Shown here: one piece after another, positions 1-10,508 of the stretch
Numbering within the stretch: position 1 is the first letter of the stretch
How the letters are laid out: every line of letters starts with the position of its first letter
Assembly (NCBI GenBank): GCA_019802505.1
Contig: JAFMOC010000059.1
Location: forward strand, 442,501 to 506,500
Direction of reading: 5' to 3'
Origin: Corydoras sp. C115
Taxonomy: Eukaryota; Chordata; Actinopteri; Siluriformes; Callichthyidae
DNA length: 64,000 nucleotides
Program-made: the position numbers and the translations under genes
Notes under the pieces: generated by a model
What the model was told of the DNA's origin: nothing
Databases searched by the model: none
What the model saw: only the letters and a program-made list of their open reading frames with translations

Positions 1-288
1 TTAACAAACCTCAAATCTCCGGAATAGTCGGGTAGTGTTTGCGGTTGGTTACTTTTATTAAACATGATCTTTTAAATCCTGATGCTGAAAACACATTTAC
101 ATTACAAATCTTTTCCATAAAATTACAATTTTAAAGAGAAACATTTTTCTTCGAAAACATTATTTGCATGTTATAGGTCATCAGTATTGTGCAAATTATT
201 ACAAATTTTACTTAATTACAATTACAAAATTACTAGCAACCCATTGGGACACTTTCTAAAAGTGCAATAGAAACTATTTAATTTATTT
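1..288. other. unique AT-rich DNA
   Basis: No gene, repeat family or RNA gene is recognisable. The sequence is AT-rich intergenic-type DNA that ends in the left TSD of the first V-SINE. Confidence 0.5.
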
Positions 289-298
289 AATCTCAACT

Positions 299-644
299 TG
301 GGCGGCACGGTGGCTTAGTGGTCAGCACGTTCGCCTCTCAGCGCTAGGGATTCCCGGTTCGAATCCCCAACTGGGTGGAGTTTCCATGTTCTCCCCGTGT
401 CCGCGTGGGTTTCCTCCGGGTTCTCCGGTTTCCTCCCACAGTCCAAAAACATGGATCAAGTTAATTGAGGTCTCTAAGTTGCCCCATATAGAGTGTGTTT
501 GAGTGTGTGAGTGTGTACCCTGCGATGGATTGGCGCCCTGTCCTGGGTGTATCTGCCCAGCGCCCGAGACGTTCTCCTCTGGATGGGCACCCCACCGCGA
601 CCCTAATAGAGGATAAAGCGGGAGATAATGAATGAATGAATGAA
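299..644 (+). mobile_element. V-SINE, near full length (group A)
   Basis: A tRNA-like head with box A (TGGCTTAGTGG) and box B (GGTTCGAATCC) is followed by the V-SINE core (GTTTCCTCCGGGTTCTCCGG and flanks) and an (ATGA)n tail. An 11-bp direct repeat, TAATCTCAACT at 288-298 and 645-655, is the target-site duplication. This is a good reference copy for the family in this window. Confidence 0.95.
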
Positions 645-655
645 TAATCTCAACT

Positions 656-990
656 CATTATCTTCAACTTAATCCTCTACTAGTTTCGTGTGTCTGTGGT
701 GGAGGCGGTGACCCATGCTTATTCAGGGGAGAACGTTTAGGGTGCTGAGCAGATACACCTATTACAGTGTGCACAAACTCACACACTATGTGCAGTGGGG
801 GCAATTTAGATAGGGACAATTTATAGCAGCCAGTTTATTTTGACTCCATGTTTTATGACTGTGGAAGGAAACCAGAGAACCCAAAAAAAAAAAAAAAATG
901 CCCATGGACACTGGGAGAAAAGAAATTCCACCCAGATTGGGATTCATACCTGGATCCCTGGGGCTGAGAGGTGCCACCACATCATGCCAC
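656..990 (-). mobile_element. V-SINE, old and degenerate
   Basis: The reverse complement of the V-SINE can be followed through the CCATCCAGGGGAGAACG-like block, the GGACTGTGGGAGGAAACC-like core and the tRNA-head remnant. There are many substitutions and an A-run has expanded at about 882-897. It abuts the right TSD of the previous copy. Its divergence marks it as much older than its neighbour. Confidence 0.8.
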
Positions 991-1149
991 TTTCATTTTA
1001 GAGAGAAAAATAAATCCTTGTTTTAATCGTAACTCTATTTGTTAATGAAGGCACATTTAGGACGTGTCTGTTACACACCCGGATTACACCACCTCTACTT
1101 TAAATTATAATTTGTGCACATATGGGAATTAAAGATGTGAATTGTTGCA

Positions 1150-1405
1150 GCTTTCCAAGTTTCTTTCTCTGTATACAATAGTTGAGCTGCTCATCAGTTT
1201 TTGCTTGCTATTGTCTTCCTCCATTTTTTATAATGTGCCATACATTTTCAATAGCAAGGGGATCTCGGACGGCACATGTCTTCTTTCTCTCCAGAATACC
1301 AATACAAGCCTCTGCACCAATGGTACATTCATATTAATGCCGATCAACTGTGCCCTGGGCACTGATGCACCGCCATGCCGTCATGGATGCAGATGCATTG
1401 CTTGC
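1150..1405 (-). mobile_element. Tc1/mariner transposase relic
   Basis: The minus strand read with frame changes gives IENVWHIIKNG, the C-terminal DDE-region signature of Tc1-type transposases (family form PIENVW). Further along, nucleotide similarity to a common fish Tc1-like element is visible around the GCACTGATGCACC block. The 90-codon open frame on the plus strand here is a by-product. No terminal inverted repeats are visible, and the copy is dead. Confidence 0.6.
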
Positions 1406-1410
1406 TTATT

Positions 1411-1960
1411 TTAACTCACATACCTATAAGTAGGTCTGTCTATTGTATGAATAATACTCCACTATGAATACTACTAATAATAACGCTATACATATTTTCA
1501 AAACTAACCTTGTAAAGTGTCTTAATTCTAAGTCATTACGCCACACTCACACCCATGATAAATCTTTAACAGTCCTGAAGAACCTTGTACCTTGTACCAT
1601 TTCTACCGTAAAGCACTTCTTGACAGAATATGCCCTTTAGAACACAAGGATGACAAGTGTTGAGGCTTTTTTTATAAGCCATCCAGGTGATGGAGTGAAA
1701 TTGCTATGGAGTGAGTCCCTCTCTGTCTACAGACCACTAAAGGCCCACCTCTTCATCCATCACCCTGCACTTAGGCCACCAACAGAATTCGGTTTACATT
1801 AATGTATTCATCTTGTCCGTTATCCCGCTTCAATCTGTGTTTTTTAAATAGTATTGTTGACACCCAGGTCATCTGCAGTAGGATGAGTGCTCTGGCTGGC
1901 TGTGAAAAATGCTTCGTTATAAGATTTTAATATGGCATTTTGAATACAAGTAATTTGCAA
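1411..1960. other. unique DNA, possible LINE scrap
   Basis: Mostly unrecognised AT-rich DNA. Around 1720-1775 the plus strand reads SVYRPLKAHLFIHHP, reminiscent of the LINE C-terminal SFKxxLKTHLF motif. The match is too short to assign a family. Confidence 0.3.
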
Positions 1961-1964
1961 ATGA

Positions 1965-2165
1965 ATTAAACGTAATTGTAGAGGCAAAACAACGTGCACT
2001 TAGCATTTACCGTTATTATTTGATTTTCTAACTCATTTATCCTAATTAAGTTTGTGGGATGTGAAACCTATCCCAGCACTCAAAGAGTAAATGGCAGGAA
2101 AACAATAAAAAGCCAGTGTTTTGGGCAGAAATAAATAATAACGCTGACTCTGGCTGTAAAACTGA
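1965..2165. repeat. dispersed duplication, copy 1
   Basis: About 200 bp, at roughly 90% identity by eye, recurs at 6685-6885 in the same orientation. Shared blocks include AACAACGTGCACTTAGCATT and GTTTGTGGGATGTGAAACC. The middle resembles the reverse complement of an old fish SINE/LINE tail (CCTATCCCAGCACTCA). The shared flanks suggest a segmental duplication or an ancient repeat unit rather than a gene. Confidence 0.8.
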
Positions 2166-2336
2166 CTAATGTGTGTCATGTTAAAGTGCACTACAAAATC
2201 CCACAATGCACCTGAATTTGCACTGTACACACAAAAGCCACTTCAAAGCACCTTATAAAACATAGTATGTTGTTAAAAGTCTCACAAATCATCAGATAAG
2301 AAAACAACAAATCTCTGAAAAAGTGCAGGATAAACA

Positions 2337-2571
2337 TCCATCCATCCATTATCCTCAGGTTTATCCTCTATAAGGGTTGCGGGGGGGTTCCCCATGCCCA
2401 TCCAGGGGAGAATGCATCCATGTTTTTGGACTGTGGGAGGAAACCGGAGAACCCGGAGGAAACCCACGCAGACACGAGGAGAACATGGAAACTCCACCCA
2501 GATGGGGATTCGAACCGGGAATCCCTAGCGCTGAGATGAGAACGTGCTAACCACTAAACCACAGTGCCGCC
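2337..2571 (-). mobile_element. V-SINE with internal deletion
   Basis: The tail (ATCC)n, 3' region, core and head are present, but about 100 bp between the CCAGGGGAGAATG block and the CATGTTTTTGG block is missing. TSDs are TGCAGGATAAACA at 2324-2336 and TGCAAGATAAACA at 2572-2584 (one mismatch). The deletion lies inside a copy with intact flanking TSDs. Confidence 0.92.
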
Positions 2572-2716
2572 TGCAAGATAAACATTTAGAACAAATTTTA
2601 GAACCTGCCGGTTTAAAGTTTGTATTATTATTATATTGTAATATAATATTTGAGACGAGAGATTTTCTGGTCTTGTCATGAAGATGACGCTTTAGATCTT
2701 GTCAAGATTAATAATT

Positions 2717-2850
2717 CCATCACTCCATTCATTATCCACTTAATCCTAGGATTGTGGTGGTGGAGGGTGGGGGGAAGTAGCATCCAGCGGAGTACATTCA
2801 AGCACTGGGCAGATACACCCAGGACCGGGGGCACACACTGGGACATTTCA
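2717..2850 (-). mobile_element. V-SINE 3' fragment, degenerate
   Basis: A CATTCATTATCCACTTAATCC-like start and CTGGGCAGATACACCCAGGAC identify the 3' third of a V-SINE in reverse orientation. The rest is lost. Confidence 0.6.
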
Positions 2851-2995
2851 TTGTGCTATATTATAATGGTGGTACATCCATGCCCTCATGTGTCATAGCA
2901 CTGATTCTGATTCAGCGTTTTTTTCAGGCTCTCGCTCTGGAGCAGCGTGCAGTAATGTGCCAGTCTGCAGGTCCGCTGGCAGCAAAGTTGAAGTT

Positions 2996-3635
2996 CAAGT
3001 AATTTATTTATATAGCGCTTTTTACATCAGTACATTGACACAAAGCAGATTTACAGAGTTATAAGCCTTTAAACCCCCAAACAGCAAGCTGAAGCAACAG
3101 TGGCATCTTCATCCATGGCTCTGCCGACGAATACTGGTTGGAACCTGAATATTAATTGGACTTACGGTCCTGCAGGACGCCCTTAATGGACTCCCATAGA
3201 GTTTTTCCATTTGTTAAATATCTCTACATTAGTGTCCTACACTGTTGATGCTGCCCGGCCGCTCAAGGAGGATGAGTCCCCCACTGAGTCTTGGTCCTCA
3301 CAAGGTTTCTTCCTTAAATAACAACATAATGGAGTTTTTTCTTGCCACTGTCGTTTCAGCTTGCTCTTTGGGGGTTTAAAGGCTTTTCATTTTGTAAAGC
3401 TGCTTTGTGACAATGTACTGTTGTAAAAAGTTCTCTATAAATAAATAACTTGAACTTGGCAAGAAAAACTCCCTGTTATGTTATTATTTTAAGGAAGAAA
3501 CATTGGGAGGACCAAGACTCAGTGGGGACTCATCCTTCTTGAGCGGCCAGGCAGCAACAACAGTTTAGGACACTGATGTACAGATAGTGTCAAGATCGGG
3601 TGACCATATTTAACAAATGGAAAAACTCTAACAAC
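2996..3635. repeat. self-nested interspersed repeat forming a long hairpin
   Basis: A common teleost repeat family (GACCAAGACTCAGTGGGGAC block; end near TAAATAACTTGAACTT) is present twice. One minus copy is split into 2996-3120 and 3456-3635. A plus copy occupies about 3121-3455. The result is an inverted repeat: 3190-3365 pairs with 3456-3635 around a loop of about 90 bases, and 2996-3096 pairs with 3366-3457. A short TGGCA repeat flanks the inserted copy. The family is probably a non-LTR 3' end, though that assignment is tentative. Confidence 0.8.
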
Positions 3636-5115
3636 TGGAAAACTATAAAAGTAAAAGTAACTCTTACCAAAAAGCAATGAATCAATGAAATAATATAATA
3701 CATGATTAAAGCAGTATTTTAAACCCAGTGGTGCAGGACATTACCTACATGCTTTCTTTTGTGTGTCAGTCTAAAGGGGTTGCTGCCAAGCCTAAAGGTA
3801 TTTTGTATCCATGATGCTCATCCAGTGACTAAGATTGGGTTTTATGATGCGCTCAAAAGCCAACATTCAAATGTCAACATATGGAAACCCGAATCACGCC
3901 TCTCTGCTGTTGGGATTTACCTTTGATCTCACATAGGCTCAAAACGCCAGAATGCAAACGCACACTGTTGTATCTGTGCCTAGGCAGCTTTTCTGTACGT
4001 TGATGTTTATGGGTGAGGAAAAGCCAGCAGACTTGGATAGCAGAGCCACATGCAGTACCAAGAAATGCACCTGATATCTTCCCAGCAGCCGTATTTGCTG
4101 ATTCCTGCCAAAATCCATTACGCTTTACAAGCCAACAGTATGTGATTCTCTCGTAAAACCCCACAGTGCATTTTGAAAAACAGTTTGTAAGAAATGCAGC
4201 AGAAAATAACCGATGGCTGAAATGGGCAAGCAGCTCCCTCTGGTCCCTGTAGAATTGCAAACAACAGGTTTCCAGCGATTGATCTCAGGTGAGATAACCA
4301 CATGCTAGTCTGACTGCAATGAGGGCTGGCTAGAGTGAGCTGTAATCTCCCGTTCGAGACCCAGAGTTCCACAGTGGGGTTATTACGCATAAGAAAACAT
4401 TATTAGAGCATGCAGTTTTGTGCCTCTGGCCCCGGCTGTGCTTTCCTACGGCGCTGTGATTAGAGAAGATCAGGAGCTTTAGGCTTAAACAGACACAAAG
4501 CGCCTACGTCATCTGCAGTCAAGGACTCTCCTCATGCTTTACTTTTTAAATCAAGATTCCATAGCATGTCATTTCTTTCATTTAGCAGAGTGTATCGGTT
4601 TGCTTTTGAATATCAGTGTGATTGCCATATATCATACAAGCATTGCTGTCTGGTTTTTATGATGCCACCTATTATTCTGGCTTTTTCCCTTGGAATTTTC
4701 AAGCTATCGACATGATTTTTGCAGGACATGTCCAGCTCTTTGGTGAGACCACTATTTGTATACAGCTAAGGAATCGGTCGAACTGTCCTCGATATATTCC
4801 TGTTTGTCCGAGCCAAAATTCCCATTCACTTTGCATTGCGGTACAATTTGGACTCCCATAAGCTGTTGGAGCTGGCTGCAGCCAGACTGGTCATTGGAAA
4901 TTGCCGAGTGATTGAGAGATACCCATTACCCTGCCAAGCCCAGGTCTAAAGACACCCCTGCGTATGCACTATGCCTCCTATGGCCACGCTACAATCACCC
5001 TCACATTTTCTTTAGCAAATGCATCTCTCTAGTGTTTACTTGATGTTCATCTTAATGTGTCTGCCCTGATTTGAACGTTTTTGTTTGTACCTTGGTTGTG
5101 GAATTTAGTTATTTT
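3636..5115. other. unique DNA, candidate conserved non-coding stretch
   Basis: No recognisable repeat. At 3870-4560 the GC content is visibly higher than around it and no simple sequence occurs. A 128-codon minus frame (3874-4260) has no recognisable domain and overlaps a second frame in another register, so I do not call it a gene. The stretch may hold a regulatory element or an unrecognised exon. Confidence 0.35.
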
Positions 5116-5116
5116 A

Positions 5117-5425
5117 TAGGGGTTGGTTCCCTATGCCCATCCAGGGGACCATCCTTGGACGCTGGGCAGATAAACCCAGGACAGGATACCAAACTATGGC
5201 TGGGCCCAGTCACTCAAACAGACATAAACACAAACACTGGGGCAATTCCGAGCACTCAATTTACCTCGCATCCATGATTTTGGACTGTGGGACGAAATGG
5301 GAAAACCTGTAGAAAACCCACCCAGACATGAGGGAACATGGAAACTCTACCCAGTATGGGATTTGAACCTGGCTCCTCAGTGCTGAGAGGATAATGTGCT
5401 AATCACTACGCCACCATGCCGCCCA
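5117..5425 (-). mobile_element. V-SINE, old
   Basis: Reverse V-SINE from a TTCCCTATGCCCATCCAGGG block to the CCACCATGCCGCCC head. It has scattered substitutions and small indels, and no tail or TSD was found. Confidence 0.88.
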
Positions 5426-5935
5426 CACATCACACAGAAGAACCATCCCACAGTCAGAACTTTTTTTTTCCCAAGTCCAGTCTCTTTCTCGTTGCCATTT
5501 CAACTAAAGCAATATTTTTCTGACTTCAGGTATTGATAGCGTTGACAGATTTAATTCTTACAAGTGTCTTCCAATATTGATTCATGATACGAATCGATAC
5601 AATCCACACATTTGCAGTCCATCATCTATTGATCCAGCCCCCTGTTCATTCATTCTATATCTCTGGTCTTTCTCACAGCTTGCTATTATTAACGAAAGTG
5701 GGAAGCTAAAAAAAGGCGGCGCCGTAACAATGTGCCACAGAATGAAAGCCATGCTGCAGACGTTACAAGCTTCTAAATAAAATGGCACAGCGGGAGCAAC
5801 AAGAAGCACACTAGTTCAGATCACATGCACGGTGGAAAATGTACTTTCTTTATAGTTTGCATGTTCTTCCTGTGTCTGCAAGAGCTCTCTCCGTCTCTTT
5901 ACTCTCCCAAACAAAGAGCATTACATTCCACTTCA
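5426..5935. other. unique DNA
   Basis: No repeat or gene recognised. Short open frames on both strands lack domain features. Confidence 0.4.
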
Positions 5936-6010
5936 TGTTTTTAGATCATTGTAGAAAAATGAAAGAGTTTCCAGAGGAAATCCAAGCACATGCAGTGAAG
6001 ACATGCAATT
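5936..6010 (-). mobile_element. V-SINE core scrap
   Basis: About 75 bp align with the reversed core (CATGTTTTTAGATCATTGTAG, then AGAGGAAATCCAAGCACATG). It is very diverged, so the call is tentative. Confidence 0.4.
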
Positions 6011-6224
6011 TCAAAAAAAAAAAAACAGGCTGTAAAAACTTTTTCATGCCACTTGGTATATGCTTGTGATAACACTTTGTTCCTAGTTAGTATTTTAATT
6101 CTGGGGTAATATTCACAAACGTCTTGAATAAGTTTAGACAAAATAAAGCAGCCAATTAATGTAAGAATCATTACATCTGCATCACAAAAAAATAAACTAA
6201 ATGATGTTGAAATGGGAACATAAT

Positions 6225-6563
6225 TTGTGGCTTGGTGGTTAGCACGTTCGCTTCTCAGCACTAGGGATTCCCAGTTCGAATCCCCATCTGAGTGGAGTTT
6301 CCATGTTCTCCCCGTGTCCGTGTGGGTTTCCTCCGGGTTCTCCAGTTTCCTCCCACAGTCCAAAAACATACATCAAGTCAATTGAGTTCTCCAAATTGCC
6401 CCATATAGAGTGTGTTTGTGTGTGTATGAGTGTGTGCCCAGTGATAGATTGGCACCCTGTCCTGGGTGTATCTGCCCAGCACCCGAAACATTCTCCACTG
6501 GATGGGCATGGGGAACTTCCCCCGCGACCCTAATATAGACAAAGCGGAAGATAATGAATGAAT
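6225..6563 (+). mobile_element. V-SINE, near full length
   Basis: Starts at TTGTGGCTTGGTGG, lacking the first few bases of the head, and ends in GATAATGAATGAAT. Box B (AGTTCGAATCC) and the core are intact. No clear TSD. Confidence 0.93.
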
Positions 6564-6684
6564 ATTTTATTTAATAAATTTATATTTTATTTATTGATTT
6601 TCTTGGATGTTATAGCTTGATTATTTGATTATTCACGTCATCCTCCCTCTTTTTTTGAGGAAGAATGAGTTTTTACAATTTACG

Positions 6685-6885
6685 TTAAATGCAAGTGTAG
6701 ATGCAAAACAACGTGCACTTAGCATTTACTGTTATTATTTGATTTTCTGACTCATTTATCCTAATTAAGTTTGTGGGATGTGAAACCTATCCCAGCACTC
6801 ATAGAGTAAACGGCAGGAAAACAATAAAAAGCCAGTTTTGGGCAGAAATGAATAATAACACTGACTCTGGTGGTAAAACTGCACA
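6685..6885. repeat. dispersed duplication, copy 2
   Basis: Same orientation as 1965-2165, sharing long identical blocks and a few indels. It lies about 4.7 kb from copy 1, directly before a V-SINE fragment. Confidence 0.8.
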
Positions 6886-6991
6886 CTTCAGAGATTTATT
6901 GCATAAAAAAGCTATACTCTATAATCATATCTCAATTGTTTCATACATCACGTGCGAAGCATCCTTGGGTATTAAAAAAGGTGTCCAGATT

Positions 6992-7090
6992 ATTATTCAT
7001 TCATTTATTCATTATCTTCAGCTTAATCCATGTTTCGGGGAACGTTTTGGGTGCTGGGCGGATACACCAAGGACAATCTATCACTGGGAC
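6992..7090 (-). mobile_element. V-SINE 3' fragment
   Basis: A (CATT)n tail and the GGGTGCTGGGCGGATACACC block are present. It lacks the GGGCGCCA stretch after GGACA, a deletion also seen at 8519-8575, so the two fragments share an ancestor. Confidence 0.8.
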
Positions 7091-7092
7091 CA

Positions 7093-7207
7093 ACTTTTAT
7101 CTATTTAACTATTATCATTACTATTATTATTATTATTATTATTATTAATATTCATAATACGTGCAGATTGTAAAATAAAATAAAAATGTTATACAGTAAA
7201 GATTATA
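7093..7207. repeat. (TTA)n and flank, duplicated segment copy 1
   Basis: A (TTA)n tract at about 7115-7146 is followed by ATTCATAATACGTGCAGATT and TAAAATAAAATAAAAATG. The same order recurs at 8560-9030, where a V-SINE interrupts it. Confidence 0.8.
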
Positions 7208-7577
7208 GGCGCCATAGTGGCTTAGTGGTTAGCACGTTCGCCTCTCATCTCTAGGGATTCCCGATTCGAATCCCCATCTGGGTGCAGTTTCCATGTTCTC
7301 CCCGTGTCTGCGTGGGTTTCCTCCGGGTTCTCCTGTTTCCTCCCACAGTCCAAAAACATGGATCAATTCAATTGAATTCCCAAAATTGCCCCATATAGAG
7401 TGTGTTTGTGTGAGTGAGTGTGTGCCCAGCGATGGATTGGCGCCCTGTCCTGGGTGTATCTGCCCAGCGCCCGAGATGTTTTCCACTGGATGGGCATGGG
7501 GAACCCCACCGTGACAAGGCAAACAGGCTAACCAGTTCTGAGAGGCAAACAGGCTAACCACTAAGCCACCGTGCGAC
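7208..7577 (+). mobile_element. fold-back V-SINE
   Basis: A plus-strand V-SINE body (7208-7517) has no tail. Instead it ends in an inverted copy of its own head (about 7535-7577, CTAACCACTAAGCCACCGTG). The termini are therefore inverted repeats of about 43 bp. A 17-bp direct repeat, GGCAAACAGGCTAACCA, occurs twice at 7520-7563. Confidence 0.85.
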
Positions 7578-8502
7578 CCCAGGAATCTGATCATTTATTG
7601 ATTATTATATTAAACATTCAGCATTGAGAACAAAACATTTTCTTCACGCACATTTAAATACACGTGCAATCGATTAAAGTACGATGCCATTCAGAGAGAC
7701 GTCAGAGAGGAAATGAAATCCATTGCTCACATGAGTTGATGGAAACAACAGGGGAGGAAACTGGCTCTTATTATTGAATTAATATACATTACAGATTGAA
7801 TTCTTAAAATGTCAGAACGTGATATTACAATCTGACCTTATAGTTGAACATTCTAATTGGTTTATTTGACTTTTCACTTTCTGAGCTTGTTTATATTTCA
7901 TCTATTGGTGGCGTTTTATTTTGTATCATTATATTAAAAATGCCAGGAAAATACTTTTAGTCAATGAATTTACTTAAATAACAAGAACTCACATACACAC
8001 ACTCTGAGACTTACTGCAGTATAACAATGTATTGTGCATGACTGGGATTTACTTTTTAAAGCCATATAAACATCACTCTTTGATCTTTGCTGTAAAAGCA
8101 AAGCATCCGTTTTCCTCCTCACTCTTCAGCCCTTTACTTGGATAATCGCTCTGTGCAGTGTGCAGTCAATACTGGGGTCATACTGCGGAACAGTCTTCGA
8201 CCGTCAGTGGCAATGATTGCTTTCTGATGTAACGATTTAACTTGGGGTTTCTGATAAATTCTTTCTGGAGTGTTTCTACGCTATTTAAGATTACACTATT
8301 ATTATACTAATGAGCCCCAGGCTGTCTGCCACAAAATACCATCCTGCAAAAACCTGAAGTGAATTCTACAGAGTCTTATTTATACATTTTGTGTATTATT
8401 TATTTTTACCTTTACTTTTAGTTTAGTAAAAATAGTCATCCCAGCTCCTCTTTAGTGGATTCCTGACTTTTTATATATTTTGATATTAGTATTGTTTCTC
8501 AG
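7578..8502. other. unique DNA
   Basis: AT-rich, no recognisable repeat, gene or RNA. Small open frames only. Confidence 0.45.
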
Positions 8503-8575
8503 GGCGGCACGGTGGCTATTGTTTCGGGTGCTGGGCAGATACATCCAGGACAATCTATCGCTGTGCCCAACTTAC
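8503..8575. mobile_element. chimeric V-SINE scraps
   Basis: The first 16 bases of a plus-strand V-SINE head (8503-8518) are fused to a reversed 3' fragment (8519-8575), which carries the same deletion as the fragment at 6992-7090. Confidence 0.75.
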
Positions 8576-9030
8576 TATCATCAATACTATTATTATTATT
8601 ATTATTATTTTTGGCGGCACGGTGGCTTAGTGGTTAGCACGTTCGACTCTTAGCGCTAGGGATTCCTGGTTCGAATCCCAATCTGGGTGGAGTTTCCATG
8701 TTCTCCCCGTGTCTGCGTGGGTTTCCTCTGGGTTCTCCGGTTTCCTCCCATAGTCCAAAAACATGAATCAAGTCAATTGAATTCTCAAAATTGCCCCATA
8801 TAGAGTGTGTCTGTGTGAGTGAGTGTGTGCCCAGCGATGGATTGGTGCCCTGTCCTGGGTGTATCTGCCCAGCGCCTGAGATGTTCTCCCCTGGATGGGC
8901 ATGGGGAACCCCACCGTGACCCTAATAGAGGATAAAGCGGGAGATAATGAATGAATGAATTATTATTATTTTTATTATTATTCATAATACATACAGATTA
9001 TAAAATAAAATCAAAATGTTATGCAGCAAG
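8576..9030. repeat. duplicated segment copy 2, interrupted by a V-SINE
   Basis: 8576-8612 and 8962-9030 together match 7093-7207: a (TTA)n tract, then ATTCATAATACATACAGATT and the AAAATGTTATGCAG block. The V-SINE at 8613-8961 was inserted afterwards. Confidence 0.8.
8613..8961 (+). mobile_element. V-SINE, full length (group A)
   Basis: Full head, core and (ATGA)n tail, inserted in the (TTA)n tract. The 12-bp TSD ATTATTATTTTT lies at 8601-8612 and 8962-8973, although the target is itself repetitive. Confidence 0.95.
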
Positions 9031-9370
9031 GGCAGCATGGTGGCTTAGTGGTTAGCATGTTCTCCTCTCAGTGCTAGGGATTCCCAGTTCGAATTCCCAC
9101 CTGGGTGGAGTTTCCATGTTCTCACCGTGTCTCCGTGGGTTTCCCCCGGGTTCTCCGGTTTCCTCCCACAGTCCAAAAACATGGATCAAGGTCAAATGAA
9201 TTCTCCAAATTGCCCCATATAGAGTGCGTTTGTGTGAGTGAGTGTGCCCAGTGATAGATTGGTGCCCTGTCCTGGGTGTATCTGCCCAGCGCCCAAAATG
9301 TTCTCCCCTGGATGGGCATGGGGAACCCCTGTGACCCCAGTAGGGGATAAAGTGGATGGATGGATGGATG
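9031..9370 (+). mobile_element. V-SINE, full length (group B)
   Basis: Head GGCAGCATGGTGGCTTAG to tail (ATGG)n. Core and box B are intact. No obvious TSD. Confidence 0.94.
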
Positions 9371-10145
9371 GTATTGTTTCCCAAAATTCATCTTTGCATT
9401 GAACATACAGCAGGGCTATAGCCATTCGCAACTATCTGGTACCTTCTACTCCATCATAAGAGGAAATACCCCGTCAGGTGATAACATACCACACTCATAA
9501 ATTAGCTATTAGCTCTATTATTATGACTTCTATTCCTCACTAAAACGGGATCCAGAATTACTATTCTGGATATAAAAAGCATGAACAAAGCAGCCTTTGG
9601 TTTCTATTTTCACACAATTTTCGCTCATTTTCATTAAGATCTGGTAATGTCAGAGGGTCAGCACCAATCTGAAGAAATAAGGAATGAAGCTATGAAATAA
9701 AAGTACAATAATTGCTTTCAATGCATTCATTCAACGCTCGTTATTAATTGGCTTAGCAGCAGTGAGGTTGAGGGTAAAGACTTCGAAGATTAATGTTCAT
9801 TAGTGTTCTTTGAATCTCCGAGCTCATAGGAATGTGTTTCTATTAAGTCTGTTCACTGAAGGAATTCTCTTCAGAAGCTTTTCACTCCATAGGTCATGTT
9901 CGGCTCATGAATGTCTATGTCATGGGGAGCTGAGCAAGCCCATGTTATGTGTGAAACACCTGATGATATTTTCTTGTGAATGTAAAAGCAGGCTGCTGGT
10001 AACACTCTAGCTATGCACACGGAAGCCATAATAAAGGAGCTTCGATCTGATGGTTCGTTATACAAATGACTATTTCCTGTTGGGGAATTTACGTTCATGT
10101 AGTTAAGAAGGTGCTATTTATTTTCAAACTTCAGTATTAAAAATG
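9371..10145. other. unique DNA
   Basis: No repeat family or gene recognised; the last 13 bases are the TSD of the next V-SINE. Confidence 0.45.
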
Positions 10146-10495
10146 GGCGGCACGGTGGCTTAGTGGTTAGCACGTTCGCCATAGGGATTCCCAGTTCGAG
10201 TCCCCATCTGGGTGGAGTTTCCATGTTCTCCCAGTGTCTGCGTGGGTTTCCTCCGGGTTCTCCGGTTTCCTCCCACAGTCCAAAAACATGGATCAAGTCA
10301 ATTGAGTTCTCCAAATTCCCCCATATAGAGTGTGTATGCATGCGTGTCTGTGTGAGTGAGTGTGTGCACAGCGACAGATTGGCGCCCTGTCCTGGGTGTA
10401 TCTGCCCAGCGCCCGAAACGTTCTTCCCTGGATGGGCATGGGGAACCCCACCGCGACCCTAATAGAGGATAAAAGCGGAAGATAATGAATGAATG
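10146..10495 (+). mobile_element. V-SINE, full length
   Basis: Flanked by the perfect 13-bp TSD AGTATTAAAAATG (10133-10145 and 10496-10508). A small deletion between box A and box B removes the usual CTCTCAGCGC block. The tail is (ATGA)n. Confidence 0.97.
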
Positions 10496-10508
10496 AGTAT
10501 TAAAAATG

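Noticed and set aside
301..370. tRNA gene
   Set aside because: Box A and box B are present, but there is no folded tRNA with an anticodon arm and acceptor stem. The same head opens every V-SINE, so it is a SINE promoter.
3874..4260. 128-codon minus-strand open frame
   Set aside because: No recognisable domain, no codon pattern that I can see, and it overlaps another frame in a different register. Treated as a chance frame in a GC-richer stretch.
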